From positions 14,069,788-14,133,787 of the forward strand of contig NW_020313005.1 in the NCBI RefSeq assembly GCF_003265705.1: a stretch of 64,000 nt of DNA, written 5' to 3'. Below are positions 11,551-22,634 of this stretch, one piece after another. The notes below the pieces were generated by a model, which saw nothing but the letters and a program-made list of their open reading frames with translations, searched no databases and had not been told where the DNA came from. Every line of letters begins with the position of its first letter. Positions within the stretch are counted from its first letter, which is position 1. The position numbers and the translations under genes are program-made. The DNA is from Callorhinus ursinus. Lineage: Eukaryota; Chordata; Mammalia; Carnivora; Otariidae.

Positions 11551-11572
11551 TCCGCCATCTTGCTCCGCCCCC
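11551..11572 (-). promoter_or_regulatory. YY1-like site at the 5' end of L1-C
   Basis: The minus strand begins ggggcggagcaagatggcgg, and aagatggc matches the YY1 core. In human L1 a YY1 site close to position +13 sets the transcription start. The same motif sits at the 5' end of every full-length L1 here (A, B, C, E, G), which supports 11572 as the true 5' end. Confidence 0.7.
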
Positions 11573-11590
11573 GATGGGTCTTGTGTTTTT
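11573..11590. repeat. Right target-site duplication of L1-C
   Basis: Exact copy of 4143-4160. Immediately after it the L1-B ORF2 sequence resumes (aaccaatctgatagcctgtg), so removing L1-C plus one TSD copy restores a continuous L1-B. Confidence 0.95.
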
Positions 11591-11760
11591 AACCAATCTG
11601 ATAGCCTGTGTCTTTTGATTGGGGCATTTAGTCCATTTACATTCAGGGTAACTATTGAAATGTAGGAATTTAGTGCCTTTGTATTGCGTGTAAGGTGACT
11701 GTTACTGTATATTGTCTGTGTTCCTTTCTGGTCTATGCTGCTTTTAAGCTCTCTCTTTGC

Positions 11761-12628
11761 TTAGAGGATCCCTTTCAATATTTCCTTAGGCCTGGTTTTG
11801 TGTTTGCAAATTCCTATAGTGTTTGTCCTGGAAAATTTTTATCTCTCTTTCTAGTTTCAATGGCAGCCTAGGTGGGTATAGTATTCTTGGCTGCACATTT
11901 TTCTCATTATTCCTCTGAAGATATCATGCCAGTCCTTTCTGCCCTGCCAGGTCTCTGTGGATAGTTTTGTTGCCAATCTAATGTTTCCACCATTGTAGGT
12001 TAAGTTTCTCTTCTCCCGAGCTACTTTCAGGATTTTCTCTTTGTCTCTGAGACTCATCAGTTTTACTATTAGATTTTGGGTTGTTGGTCTATTTTTATTG
12101 ATTTTGAGAGGGGTTCTCTGTGCCTCCTGGATTTTGATGCCTGTTTCCTTCTCCACTTTAGGGAAGTACTCTGCTATAACTTGCTCCAATATACCTTCTG
12201 CCTCTCTCTCTCTTTCTTCTTTTGGGATCCCAATTATTCTAATGTTTCGTCTTATGGTATTGCTTATCTCTCGAATTCTGCACTTGTCATCCAGTAGTTG
12301 TTTATCTCTCTTTTTCTCAGCTTCTTTATTTTCCATCATTTTTTCTTCTATATCAATAATTCTCTCTTCTGCCTCGTTTATCCTCGCAGTTAGAGCCTCC
12401 ATTTTTTATTGCACCTCATTAATAGCCTTTTTGATTTTGACTTGGTTATATTTTAGTTAGGGTTTCTCTAATAACTTCCATGGTTTTTTCAAGCCATTTT
12501 AGTGTCTTTAAAATCATGATTCTGAACTCTAGGTCCGACATCGTACTAATGTCCGTACTGATTAGGTTCCTGTTAGTGGGTACTGCCTCTTGTTCTTTCT
12601 GTTGAGGTGATTTTTTCCATCTTGTTAT
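11761..12628 (-). pseudogene. L1-B ORF1 remnant
   Basis: Aligns throughout with L1-C ORF1. The longest open piece is 11857-12402 (181 codons) and covers the coiled-coil end, the RRM-like domain (IRIIGIPKEE) and much of the C-terminal domain. The normal start ATG is changed and small deletions shift the frame near 12455 and at the 3' end. Not functional. Confidence 0.88.
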
Positions 12629-12952
12629 TTTGTCCAGTGGAGAATAGATGGATTTGAAAACAAAATGTTAACAGGGTAACAACATCCCCAGAAAATACAG
12701 ACTAAACAAATCAGAAAAGACCTGAAACCGTGGGAAAGGAAAGGGATAGGAAAAAAAAAAAGAAAAAGAAAAAATAAAAACAAAGAAAAAGAAAATAAAA
12801 CAAAAGAAACAGAATATGATCAAATATGATCAGGCTGGTGCATAGAACAGTGCCACACACTAGATTTTGGGTGTATTTTGGTCTGTTAGAAGAAATTGCA
12901 TCCCAAAATTTTAAAGAAAGAAAAACTTACATATGTCCAAAAATAAGGGTTA

Positions 12953-12965
12953 ATATAATGAAGGG
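12953..12965. repeat. Left TSD of the SINE in L1-B
   Basis: atataatgaaggg, repeated as atacaatgaaggg at 13158-13170 with one mismatch. Confidence 0.85.
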
Positions 12966-13157
12966 GGACGCCTGGGTGGCTCAGTTGATTAAGCATCTGC
13001 ATTCAGCTCAGGTCATGGTCCCAGGGTCCTGGGATCGAGGCCCACATCAGGCTATCTGCTCAGCGGGAAGCCTGCTTCTCCCTCTCGTACTCCCCCTTCT
13101 TGTGTTCCCTCTCTCGCTGTGTCTCTGTCAAATAAATAAATAAAATCTTTTTAAAAA
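12966..13157 (+). mobile_element. Can-SINE (SINEC) in the L1-B 5' UTR
   Basis: tRNA-derived carnivore SINE. The head gacgcctgggtggctcagtt has an A-box-like segment, the B-box region is gggatcgaggccc, a CT-rich stretch follows, then (AAAT)n and a poly-A tail. TSDs flank both sides. It was copied by L1 machinery and has no coding capacity. Confidence 0.95.
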
Positions 13158-14620
13158 ATACAATGAAGGGATCAAATGACTGTAAAAATGAACATTATAA
13201 AAGATTTAAAAGGAATTGATAGGATAAGAAGTTGGTTGAAAAAATAAAGATGATTTTAAAAAAAAAGGAGAAAATGTGATCAGGCAGGAGACTAGAACAA
13301 AGCCATAGACTAGAGATTTAGGGTATATTTTGATCTGTTAGAAGAAACTGTATCTCAAAATTTTAAAGAGAACAACTTATATATATATATGCCAAAAATA
13401 AGGGTAACTACTATGAAGGGATAGAATATGACTCTAAAAATGAAAAATAGAAAATATTTTTTTAAAAAGGGATTGAGAAGATGTTGGTTGAAAAAGGGAA
13501 AAAGAAAAAAAAATACAGTTAAAAAAATTAACCTTGAAAGACACAAGAATCATGTTTAAAAAAAGCCCTGAATTCTCTGTGCAGTATTCCCATAGCACTG
13601 GAGTTCTGCCTTTCTAATTGATCTGTAAACTTGGTCTTAGCAGGCTGTTCTTGCTTATCTTCTGGGGAGGGTCCTGTTGCCATGGTTTCCAAATGTCTTT
13701 GCCGGAGGTGGAATTGCCCCGCCCTCGCCAGGTCCAGGATAAGTAATCTGCTCGGGTTTGCTCCTGGGAGCTTTTGTTCCCTGCAAGCTTTCCATACAGC
13801 TTTGGAGGACGAGAGTGAAAATGGCGGCCTCCCAATCTCTGCCCCAGGGAAGCTGAGAAGTCGGGGCCCCACTCCTCAGTGAGCCCCCATAGAAAAGCGT
13901 TCAATCACTTCCTGTTCCCCAGTCTCTGGCCACAGTCCATGCTCACCTGGCCTGTGACTGAGCGTTCCTATCTCTGGCACCTGACCCCCTGTGGAGTCTG
14001 CAAACCCAGCAAATCCCTGCAGTGCGCTCCTGCGCTGCTCCTCCTGGGGGAGGAAAGGGAGTCTTCCCGGACCTGCTGCTTCATGGGTCCCTGCTGGCGG
14101 AGCAGCGGCCTGACTGTTCTGTGGTCACGTTTTATGGCAACCCTGAGATGAGAGCCCACTCTTCAGCTCCATCTCTGCAGCTGGCTTCCCCACTCCACCG
14201 CCTAGGAGCTCTGTCGCACTCAGGCACCCCCGGTGTTTCTGTGAGCCTGAGAGTCCTGAGACCACACTGTCCCAGAGAGGGTTCCACCCCTTGCTTAGCC
14301 ACTGGAGCGACGTCCCTCAGTGGAGCTGACTTCTAAAAGTTCCAATTTTGTGCTCCGCTGCTCTATTACTTGCCAGAAGCGGCTGACGGAGGCCCCCTCC
14401 CCCGCCATCTATGCTCCCGAATATCGTCTAGGATTCACTTCTCCATACGTCCTACCTTCCAGAAAGTGGTCGCTTTTCTGTTCAGAGAGTTGTTGCGATT
14501 CCTTTCTTTGATCTCCTGTTGAGTTTGTAGGTGTTCAGAATGTCCTGAGCCCTATTCAGCTGATTTCCTGGGACCAGATGAAATCCGGTCTCCTACTCGT
14601 TCGCCATCTTGCTTTGCCCC

Positions 14621-14750
14621 CTCTATCCTATGTCTTTGATTGGAACCTTTAGTCCATTTACATTCATAGTAATTATTGATAGATATGAATTTCATGCCTT
14701 GTTTTTACTTGTAAATTCACTGATCCTGTAGATTGTCTCTGCTCCTTTCT
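14621..14750 (-). mobile_element. L1-A fragment (ORF2 start and inter-ORF region)
   Basis: Short piece of an older minus-strand L1 between L1-B and L1-D (ctatcctatgtctttgattg...). It aligns to the ORF2 start and inter-ORF segment of L1-C. It ends at gctcctttct (14741-14750), which is repeated at 30365-30374 where L1-A resumes. The rest of L1-A ORF2 must lie left of the window. Confidence 0.85.
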
Positions 14751-15036
14751 TTTTTTTTAATTATGTTATATTATTCACCATATAGTACTCCATTAGTTTG
14801 CAATGTAGTGTTCCATGGTTAATTATTTGTGTATAACACCCAGTGCTCATTGCAATATGTGCCCTCCTTAATACCCATCACTGGACTAACCCATCTCCCC
14901 ACCCCTCTCTCCTATGAAACCCTCAGTTTGATTCCCAGAGTCCATAGTCTCTCATGTGCTATGCTATTCCTTTCCCCCTCTGTATTTCCGCCCTTCATTT
15001 TTCTCTTCCTTCTCCTAATGTCCTCCATGCTATTCC

Positions 15037-16344
15037 TTATGTTCCACATATAAGTGAAACCATATGATAATTGTCTTTCTCTGCTTGACTTATTTCACTT
15101 AGCATAATCCCCTCCAGTTCTATCCATGTCAATGGAAATGGTGGGTATTCATCTTTTCTGATGGCTAAGTAATATTCCATTGTATATATGAACCACATCT
15201 TCTTTATCCATTTGTCTGTTGAAGGGCATTTAAGCACCTTCCACAGTTTGGTTATTGTTTCTATGAACATTGGAGTGCATGTGCCCTTTATTTTCACTAC
15301 CTTTGTATCGTTGGGGTAAATACCCAGTACTGCAATTGCTGGGTCATAGGGTAGCTCATTTTTAACTTTTTGAAGAATCTCCATACCGTTTTCCAAAGTG
15401 GCTGTACCAACTTGCATTCCCACTAACAATGTAAGAGGGTTCCCCTTTCTCCACATCCTTGCCAACAGTTGTTTCCTGCCTTGTTCATTTTTGCCACTCT
15501 AACTGGTGTAAGGTGATAGCTCAATGTGATTTTGATTTGAATTTCCCTGATAGCTAATGATATTGGATATTTTTTCATGTGTCTCATTAGCCATTTTTAT
15601 GTCTTCTTTGGAGAAGTGTCTGTTCATGTCTTCTGCCCATTACTTGACTTGATTATTTGTTTTTTGGGTGTTGAGTTTGAGACGTTTTTTATAAACCTTG
15701 GATAAAGGCTTTTATCTGTAATGTCATTTGCAACTATCTTCTCCCATTCTGTGGGTTGCCTCTTTGTTTTGTTGACTATTTCCTTTGCTGTGCAGAAGCT
15801 TTTTATCTTGATGAAATACCAAAAGTTCATTTTTGCTTTTGTTTCCCTTGCCTTTGTTGAAGTGTTTTGAAAGTTTGCTGTGGTCGATGTTGAAGAGGTC
15901 ACTGCCGATCTTCCTCTCTAGGACTTTGATGGATTCCTGTCTCACATTGTGGTCTTTCATCCATTTAGAGTTTATCTTTGTGTATGGTGTAAGAGAATGG
16001 TCCAGTTCCATTCTGCTATATATACCTGTCCAATATTCCTAGCACCATCTATTGAAGAGACTTTCTTTTTCTCCATTGGATTTTTTTTCCCAGCTTTGTT
16101 GAAGATTAGTTGACCACAATTAGAGTTGTGGGTCCATATCTGGGCCCTCTATTCTGTTCCATTGGTCTATGCGTCTGTTTTTGTGCCAGTACATTCAGTC
16201 TTGGTGATTACAGCTTTGTAATATAGCTGGAAATCAGGTGACATGATTACCCCCAAGTTTTGTTTTTCTTTTCTTTTCTTTTTAACATTTCCTTGGTGAT
16301 TTGGCGTCTTTTCTGGTTCTATAAAAATTTTAGGTTTGTTTGGA
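15037..16344 (-). pseudogene. L1-D ORF2 C-terminal remnant
   Basis: Fragments readable as ORF2 ([18 protein letters not shown] and YTMEYYLAIRKDEYPPFP, among others) in shifting frames. No RT active site in this part. The continuation toward the RT domain is at 30045-30330. Confidence 0.8.
16324..16341. repeat. Probable left TSD of the L1-E/L1-F block
   Basis: aaaattttaggtttgttt resembles aaagaatttgggcttgttt at 30039-30057 with several mismatches. Both match the expected continuous ORF2 sequence of L1-D, so one TSD pair appears to enclose L1-E plus L1-F together. Confidence 0.55.
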
Positions 16345-17809
16345 CAGGGGCAGAGCAAGATGGCAGAGGAGTAGGAGACCTGGATTTCGTGTGGTCCCAG
16401 GAATTCAGCAGGATAGGGATCAAACCATTCTGAACACCTACAAACTCAATAGGAGATCAAAGAAGAGAGTAGCAGAACTCTCTGCACAGAGAAGCGACCA
16501 CTTACTGGAAGCAGGGACCCAACAAGCGGCAGATCCGGGGAGACTCCCCTTCTTTCCCTGGAAGGAGCAGCGCGGGAGTGCACCGCAGGAATCTGCTGGG
16601 TTTGGAGACTCCACACGGGGTCGGGTGCCAGAGATAGAAACACTCGGTAACAGGCCGGGTGAGTACAGAGTTTGGCCGGAGACCGGGGAGACGGGAAAGA
16701 ATGTTTTTCTCTGGGGGCGCACTGAGGAGCATGGCCCCAAGTTCTCAGCTCCTCCAGGCAGAGATTGGGAGGCCACCATTTTCACCCTGGTCCTCCAAAG
16801 CTGTACCAGAGCTTGCAGGGAACAAACGATACTGAGAGCAAACCCGAGCAGCTTGCTTAGCCAGGACTGACAAGGGCGGGGCAATTACGCCTCCAGCAAA
16901 GACATTTGGGGATTATGGCCACAGGCCCCTCCCCCAGAAGATCAGCACAAACAGCCAGCCAAGACCAAGTTTACCGATCAAGGAGAACGGGAGAACTCCA
17001 GCACTAGGGGAATACTGCACATAGAATTCATGGTTTTTTTTACCATGATCCATTAGTTTATCAAAGTTAATTTTTTTAACTGTTTTTTTTTTTAATTTTT
17101 CATTTCCCCTTTTTCAACCAACATTTTATCAATCCCTTTTTTATAAAAACATTTGTTATTTTTCATTTTTAGAGTCATATTTTATCCCTTCATAGTAGTT
17201 ACCCTTATCTTTGGCATATATATATATAAGTTGTTCTCTCTTTAAAATTTTGAGATACAGTTTCTTCTAACAGATCAAAATATACCCTAAATCACTAGTG
17301 TATGGCTTTGTTCTAGTCTCCTGCCTGATCACATTCTCTTCCATTTTTTTCTTTTCTTTCTTTTTTTTAAATCTTCTTTCTTTTTTCAAACAACTTCTTA
17401 TCTTATCAATTCCTTTTATAAAAACTTTTATAATTTTCATCTTTACAGTCATTTTCCATCCCTTCATTGTATCAACCCTTATTTTGTACACATATAAGTC
17501 TTTCTTCCTTTAAAATTTTAGGAAGCACTTTCTTCTAACAGACCAAAATACGCCGAAAATCTAGTGTGTGGCAATGATCTATGAACAAGCCTGATCATAT
17601 TTGATCATATTCTGTTTTTTTTTGTTTTGTACCATTTTTGTTTGTTTTTATCTTTTTCTTTTTCTTTTTTTTCTCTTTCTTTTTTCTTTCTTTCCCTTTC
17701 TTTCCCCTGGTTTCAGGTCTTTTCTGATTTGTATAGAGTATATTTGCTGGGGACGTTGTTAACCTGTTAGAATTTTGTTCTCTCATTCACCTATTCTCCT
17801 CTGGAAAAA
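16345..17809 (+). promoter_or_regulatory. L1-E 5' UTR with exon-exon-like junction
   Basis: The sequence to 16511 aligns to the first ~165 nt of the other 5' UTRs, ending gaccacttactggaag. It jumps at 16512 to cagggaccc, which in L1-C is 360 nt further on, and from there follows the usual order to ORF1, including single B and A units. A YY1-like site is at 16357-16364. The frame open from 16340 to 16870 has no ATG and is not called. Confidence 0.85.
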
Positions 17810-18694
17810 ATGACAAGATGAAAAAATCACCTCAGCAAAAAGAACAAGAGGTAGTACCGTCTGCCAGGGACCTACTCAATACGGACATTAGTAGGATGGA
17901 GGACCTAGAGTTCAGAATCATGACTTTAAAGATACTAGCTGGCCTTGAAAAAAGGGTGGAAGTTATTAGAGAAACCTTTCTGGAGAAATAAAAGAACTAA
18001 AATCTAACCAAGTGGAAATCAAAAGTCTATTAATGGGTGCAATGAAAAATGGGGACATTAACTGCTAGGATAAATGAGGCAGAAGAGAGAATCACCGATA
18101 TAGAAGACCAAATGATGGAAAATAAAGAGGCTGAGAAAAAGAGAGAGAAACAACTACTGGATCATGAGGGCAGAATTCGAGGGATAAGCGATGCGATAAG
18201 ATGAAAAAACATTAGAATAATTGGGATCCCAGAAGAAGAAGAAAGAGAGAGAGGGGCAGAAGGTATATTGGAGCAAATAATAGCAGAGAACTTCCCTAAT
18301 GTGAGGAAGGAAACAGGCATCAAAATCTAGGAGGCACAGAGAACCCCTCTCAAAATCAATAAAATTAGGTCAACACCCCAACATCTAATAGTAGAACTTA
18401 CGAGTCTCAGAGAAAAACCTGAAAGCAGCTTGGGAGAAGAGATACATAAGCTAAAATGGTGGAATCATTAGGCTGACAACACACGTATCCACAGAGACCT
18501 GGCAGGCCAGAAATCACTGGCATGATATCTTCAGAGCACTAAACGAGAAAAATATGCAGCCAAGAATATTATATCCAGCTAGGCTGTCATTGAAAATAGA
18601 AGGAGAGATTAAAAGCTTCTAGGACATACAAAAACTAAAGGAATTTGCAAACTCAAAACCAGCCCTACAAAAAAAATTGAAAGGGCTCCGCTAA
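17810..18694 (+). pseudogene. L1-E ORF1 remnant
   Basis: Begins ATGACAAGATGA, so the start is followed at once by a stop, and contains further frameshifts. It is followable along its length by comparison with L1-C ORF1: coiled-coil region near 18050-18150, GIPEEEER near 18220, C-terminal domain near 18480-18690. Confidence 0.88.
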
Positions 18695-18774
18695 GCAAAG
18701 AGGAGCTTAAAAGCAGCATAGATCAGAAAGGAACAATGACAATATACAGTAACAGTCACCTTACAGGCAATACA

Positions 18775-21700
18775 ATGGCACTAAATTCATACCTTTCAAT
18801 AGTTACCCTTAATGTGAATGGGTTAAACGCCCCAATCAAAAGACATAGGCTATCAGATTGGATTAAAAACAAGACCCATCAATATGCTGTCTGCAAGAGA
18901 CTCATTTTAGACCCAAAGACACCCCCAGATTGAAAGTGAGGGGGTGGAAAACCATGTACCATGCTAATGGACACCAAAAGTAAGCTGGGGTGGCAATCCT
19001 TATATCAGACAAATTAGATTTTAAAACAAAGACTGTAATAAGAGATGAAGAAGGACACTATATCCTACTTAAAGGGTCTATCCAACAAGAAGTCTGACAA
19101 TTGTAAATATCTATGCCCCTAACATGGGAGCAGCCAATTATATAAGGCAATTAATAACAAAAGCAAAGAGACACATTGACAGCAATACAATAATAGTGAG
19201 GGATTTTAACACCCCCTGACTGAAATGCACAGATCATCTACTCAAAAGATCAATAAGGAAATAAAGACTTTAAGTGAAACACTGGATGAAATGGACTTTA
19301 CAGATATATTCAGAACATTCTTTCGAAAGCAAAAGAATACACATTCTTCTCTAGTGCCCATGGAACATTCTCCAGAATTGATCACATCCTAGGTCACAAA
19401 TCAGGTCTCAACTGGTACCAAAAGACTGGGATCATTCCCTGCATATTTTCAGACCACAATGCTTTGAAACTAGAATTCAATCACAAGAGGAATGTCGGAA
19501 AGAACTCAAATACATGGAGGCTAAAGAGCATCCTACTGAAGAATGAATGGGTCAACTAGGAAATTGAAGCATTTAAAAAAATCATGGAAACCAATGAAAA
19601 TGAAAACACAACTGTTCAAACTCTTTGGGATACAGCAAAGGCAGTCCTGAGAGGAAAGTATATAGCAATACAAGCCTTTTTCAAGAAACAAGAAAGTCTC
19701 AAATACACAAGCTAACCCTACACCTAAAGGAGCTAGAGATAAAACAGCAAATAAAGCCTAAACCCCGCAGGAGAAGAGAAATAATGAAGATCAGAGCAGA
19801 AATCAATAAAAGAGAAACCAAAAGATGAGTAGAACAGATCAACGAAACCAGGAGCTAGTTCTTGGAAATAATTAACAAGATTGATAAACACCTGGCCAGA
19901 CTCATTAAAAAGAAAAATGACCGAAATCAACAAAATCATGAATGAAAGAGGAGAGAACACAACCAACACCAAAGAAATACAAACAATTATAAGAACATAT
20001 TATGAGCAACTCTATGCCAGCAAATTAGATAACCTGGAAGAAATGGGTGCATTCCTAGAGATGTATCAAGTACCAAAATTGAACCAGGAAGAAATAGAAA
20101 ACCTGAATAGACTTATAAGCACTAAGGAAATTGAAGCAGTCATCAAAAATCTCCCAAGAAACAAAAGCCCAGGGCCAGACGGCTTCCCAGGGGAATTCTA
20201 TCAAACATTAAAGAAGAATTAATACCTATTCTCCTGAAACTGTTCCAAAAAATAGAAATGGAAGGAAAACTTCCAAACTCATTTTATGAGGCCAGCATTA
20301 CCTTGATCCCAAAACCAGACAAAGACCCCATCACAAAGGAGAATTACAGACGAATATCCTTGATGAACATGGATGCAAAAATTCTCACCAAAATACTAGC
20401 CAATAGGATCCAACAGTACATTAAAAGGATTATTCACCATGACCAAGTGGGATTTATCCCTGGGCTGCAAGGTTGGTTCAACATCTGCAAATCAATCAAC
20501 GTGATACAATACATTAAGAAAAGAAAGAACAAGAATCATATGATCCTCTCAATAGATGCAGAAAAAGCATTTGACAAAGTACAGCATCCTTTCTTGATCA
20601 AAACTCTTCAGAGTATAGGAATAGAGGGTACAGGTCTCAATATCATAAAAGCCATCTATGAAAAAACTATAGCAAATATCATTCTCAATGTGGAAAAACT
20701 GAGAGCTTTCGCACTAAGGTCAGGAATGCTGCAGGGATGTCCACTATCACCACTGCTATTCAACATAGCATTAGAAGTCCTAGCCATAGCAATCAGAAAA
20801 CAAAAAGAAATCCAAGGCTTCCAAATCAGCAAAGAGGAAGTCAAACTGTCACTCTTTGCAGATGATATGATACTTTATGTGGAAATCCCAAAAGACTCCA
20901 CCGCAAAACTGCTAGAACTCATAAAGGAATTTGGTCAAGTGGCAAGATATAAAATGAATGCACAGAAATCCGTGGGATTCCTATACACCAACAACAAGAC
21001 AGAAGAGAGACAAATCAAGGAGTCGATCCCATTTACAATTGCACCCAAAACCATAAGATACCTAGAATTAATCTAACCAAAGAGGCAAAGGATCTGTACT
21101 CAGAAAACTATAAAATACTCATGAAAGAATTTGAGGAGGACACAAAGAAATGGAAAAACGTTCCATGCTCATGGATTGGAAGAACAATTGTGAAGATGTC
21201 AATGCTACCTAGAGCAATCTACACATTCAATGCAATCCCATCAAAATACCATCCACTTTTTTCAAAGAAATGGAACAAATAATCCAAAAATTTGTATGGA
21301 ACCAGAAAAGACCCCGAATAGACAGAGGAATATTGAAAAAGAAAAGCAAAGCTGGCCGCATCACGATTCTGGACGTCCAGCTCTATTTCAAAGCTGTCAT
21401 CATCAAGACAGTATGGTACTGGCACAAAAACAGACACATAGTTCGATGGAACAGAATCGAGAGCCCAGAAATGGACCCTCAACTCTATGGTCAACTGATC
21501 TTTGACAAAGCAGGAAAGAATGTCCAATGGAAAAAAGACAGTCCTTTCAACAAATGGCGTTGGGAGAATTGGACAGCCACATGCAGAAGAATGAAACTGT
21601 TCCATATCCTTACACCACACACAAAAATAGACTCCAAATGTTTGAAAGACCTAAACGTGAGACAGGAGTCCATCAATATCCTAAGGGAGAACACACGTAG

Positions 21701-22566
21701 CAACCTCTTCGACCTCAGCCGCAGTAACTTCTACAAACATCGCCAAAGGCAAGGAAGCAAAGGCAAAAATGAACCATTGGGATTTCATCGAGATAAAAAC
21801 TTTTGCACAGCAAAAGAAACAGTCCACAAAACCAAAAGACAACCGACAGAATGGGAGAAAATATTTGCAAATGACATATCAGATAAAGGGCTAGTATCCA
21901 AAATCTCTAAAGAACTTACCAAACTCAACACCCAATGAACAAATAATCCAATCAAGAAATGGGCAGATAACATGAATAAACATTTTTCCAGAGAAGACAT
22001 CCAAATTGCCAGCAATACACATGAAAAAGTGCTCAACATCGCTCGGCATCAGGGAAATCCAAATCAAAACTTCAATGAGATACCACCTCACACCACTCAG
22101 AATGGCTAAAATTAATAAGTCAGGAAACGACAGATGTTGGCGGGGATGCGGAGAAAGAGGAACCCTCCTACACTGTTGTTGGGAATGCAAGCTGGTGCAA
22201 CCACTCTGGAAAACAGTATGGAGGTTCCTCAAACAGTTGAAAATAGAGCTACCCTACGATCTAGCAATTGCACTACTGGGTATTTACCACAAAGATACAA
22301 ATGTAGGGATCCAAAGGGGTACGTGCACCTTAATGTTTATAGCAGCAATGTCCACAATAGCCAAACTGTGGAAAGAGCCAAGATGTCCGTTGACAGAAGA
22401 ATGGATAAAGAAGAGGTGGTATATATACACAATGGAATATTATGCAGCCATCAAAAGGAATGGGATCTTGCCATTTGGAACGACATGGATGGAACTGAAA
22501 TGTATTATGCTGAGTGAAATAAGTCAATCAGAGAAAGACATGTATCCTATGACCTCACTGATATGA
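18775..22566 (+). pseudogene. L1-E ORF2 remnant
   Basis: ATG at 18775 ([20 protein letters not shown]) aligns with L1-C. The endonuclease region has several frameshifts. RT pieces are 19881-20222 ([15 protein letters not shown]) and 20258-21076, an open 272-codon stretch with FADDMILY that ends ...TIRYLELI exactly as in L1-C. The C-terminal pieces 21270-21938 and 22006-22566 include the CX3CX7HX4C motif ([18 protein letters not shown]). The cleaner middle part contrasts with the decayed flanks. Confidence 0.92.
20354..21497 (+). other. Near-identical tract shared with L1-C (possible gene conversion)
   Basis: Partner of 5685-6827. Both share the same -1, -3 and -1 deletions relative to L1-B and L1-F, in cctagaattaatc, aacaattgtgaag and gcaatcccatc. 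Divergence rises sharply on both sides. Confidence 0.8.
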
Positions 22567-22612
22567 GGAATTCTTAATATCAGGGAACAAACTGAGTGTT
22601 GCTGGAGTGGTG

Positions 22613-22634
22613 TTGGGTGGGAGGGATGGGGTGG
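22613..22634 (+). other. G-quadruplex-type tract in the L1-E 3' UTR
   Basis: gggtgggagggatgggg: four G runs separated by 1-2 nt on the sense strand. The equivalent in L1-F is near 29628-29652, in L1-H near 57624-57640 and in L1-I near 61993-62012. Confidence 0.6.

Larger units (their letters stand above)
4161..11572 (-). mobile_element. L1-C, near full-length young LINE-1
   Basis: Complete-looking L1 of about 7.4 kb including a 100-bp N gap: A-tail (poly-T from 4161), 3' UTR, ORF2, ORF1, then a long 5' UTR ending at 11572 with the typical start ggggcggagcaagatggcgg on the minus strand. It is flanked by a perfect 18-bp TSD and interrupts L1-B cleanly, so it is younger than L1-B. ORF1 is open. 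ORF2 is open except for a cluster of small deletions at about 5947-6115. This is the best preserved element here, but as assembled it cannot make full-length ORF2 protein. Confidence 0.97.
9410..11572 (-). promoter_or_regulatory. L1-C 5' UTR with internal promoter
   Basis: 5' UTR of about 2.1 kb. The ORF1-proximal part (9410-10520) is AT-rich and built from repeated units. The distal part (10540-11572) is GC- and CpG-rich, as expected of an L1 internal promoter, and is present in the same order in L1-B, L1-E and L1-F. A YY1-like site lies at its very start. It also contains a potential intron (11405 down to 11046) that is missing precisely from L1-E. Open frames on either strand of this GC-rich part lack an ATG and are not called as genes. 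Confidence 0.85.
11591..14620 (-). mobile_element. L1-B, 5' portion (ORF2 start, ORF1, 5' UTR)
   Basis: Continuation of the element at 1-4160. It carries the first codons of ORF2 (to 11679, with the start codon mutated), the inter-ORF region, a decayed ORF1 and a full 5' UTR ending at 14620. The minus-strand start is ggggcaaagcaagatggcga. It abuts L1-A sequence at 14621 without a visible TSD partner in the window, because the other end is off the left edge. Confidence 0.93.
12629..14620 (-). promoter_or_regulatory. L1-B 5' UTR
   Basis: Contains unit A (about 12823-13230, interrupted by a SINE), one unit B (about 13280-13540) and the GC-rich distal part (13580-14620) with a YY1-like site at 14603-14610. 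The potential 5' UTR intron is present and unspliced. Confidence 0.8.
14751..16344 (-). mobile_element. L1-D, 3' portion (3' UTR and ORF2 C-terminus)
   Basis: Begins with the antisense A-tail (poly-T, 14751-14758), then a short 3' UTR and the C-terminal third of ORF2 in pieces (15037-15465, 15624-16011, 16167-16358). More diverged from L1-C than L1-B is. It is interrupted by L1-E/L1-F and resumes at 30045. The 10-bp TSD gctcctttct flanks the whole element. Confidence 0.9.

Noticed and set aside
16340..16870. 176-codon frame across the spliced 5' UTR of L1-E, similar in sequence to the minus-strand frame 10696-11172 of L1-C
   Set aside because: No ATG at the start of either frame. Similarity simply reflects shared 5' UTR DNA. 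Nothing supports translation.
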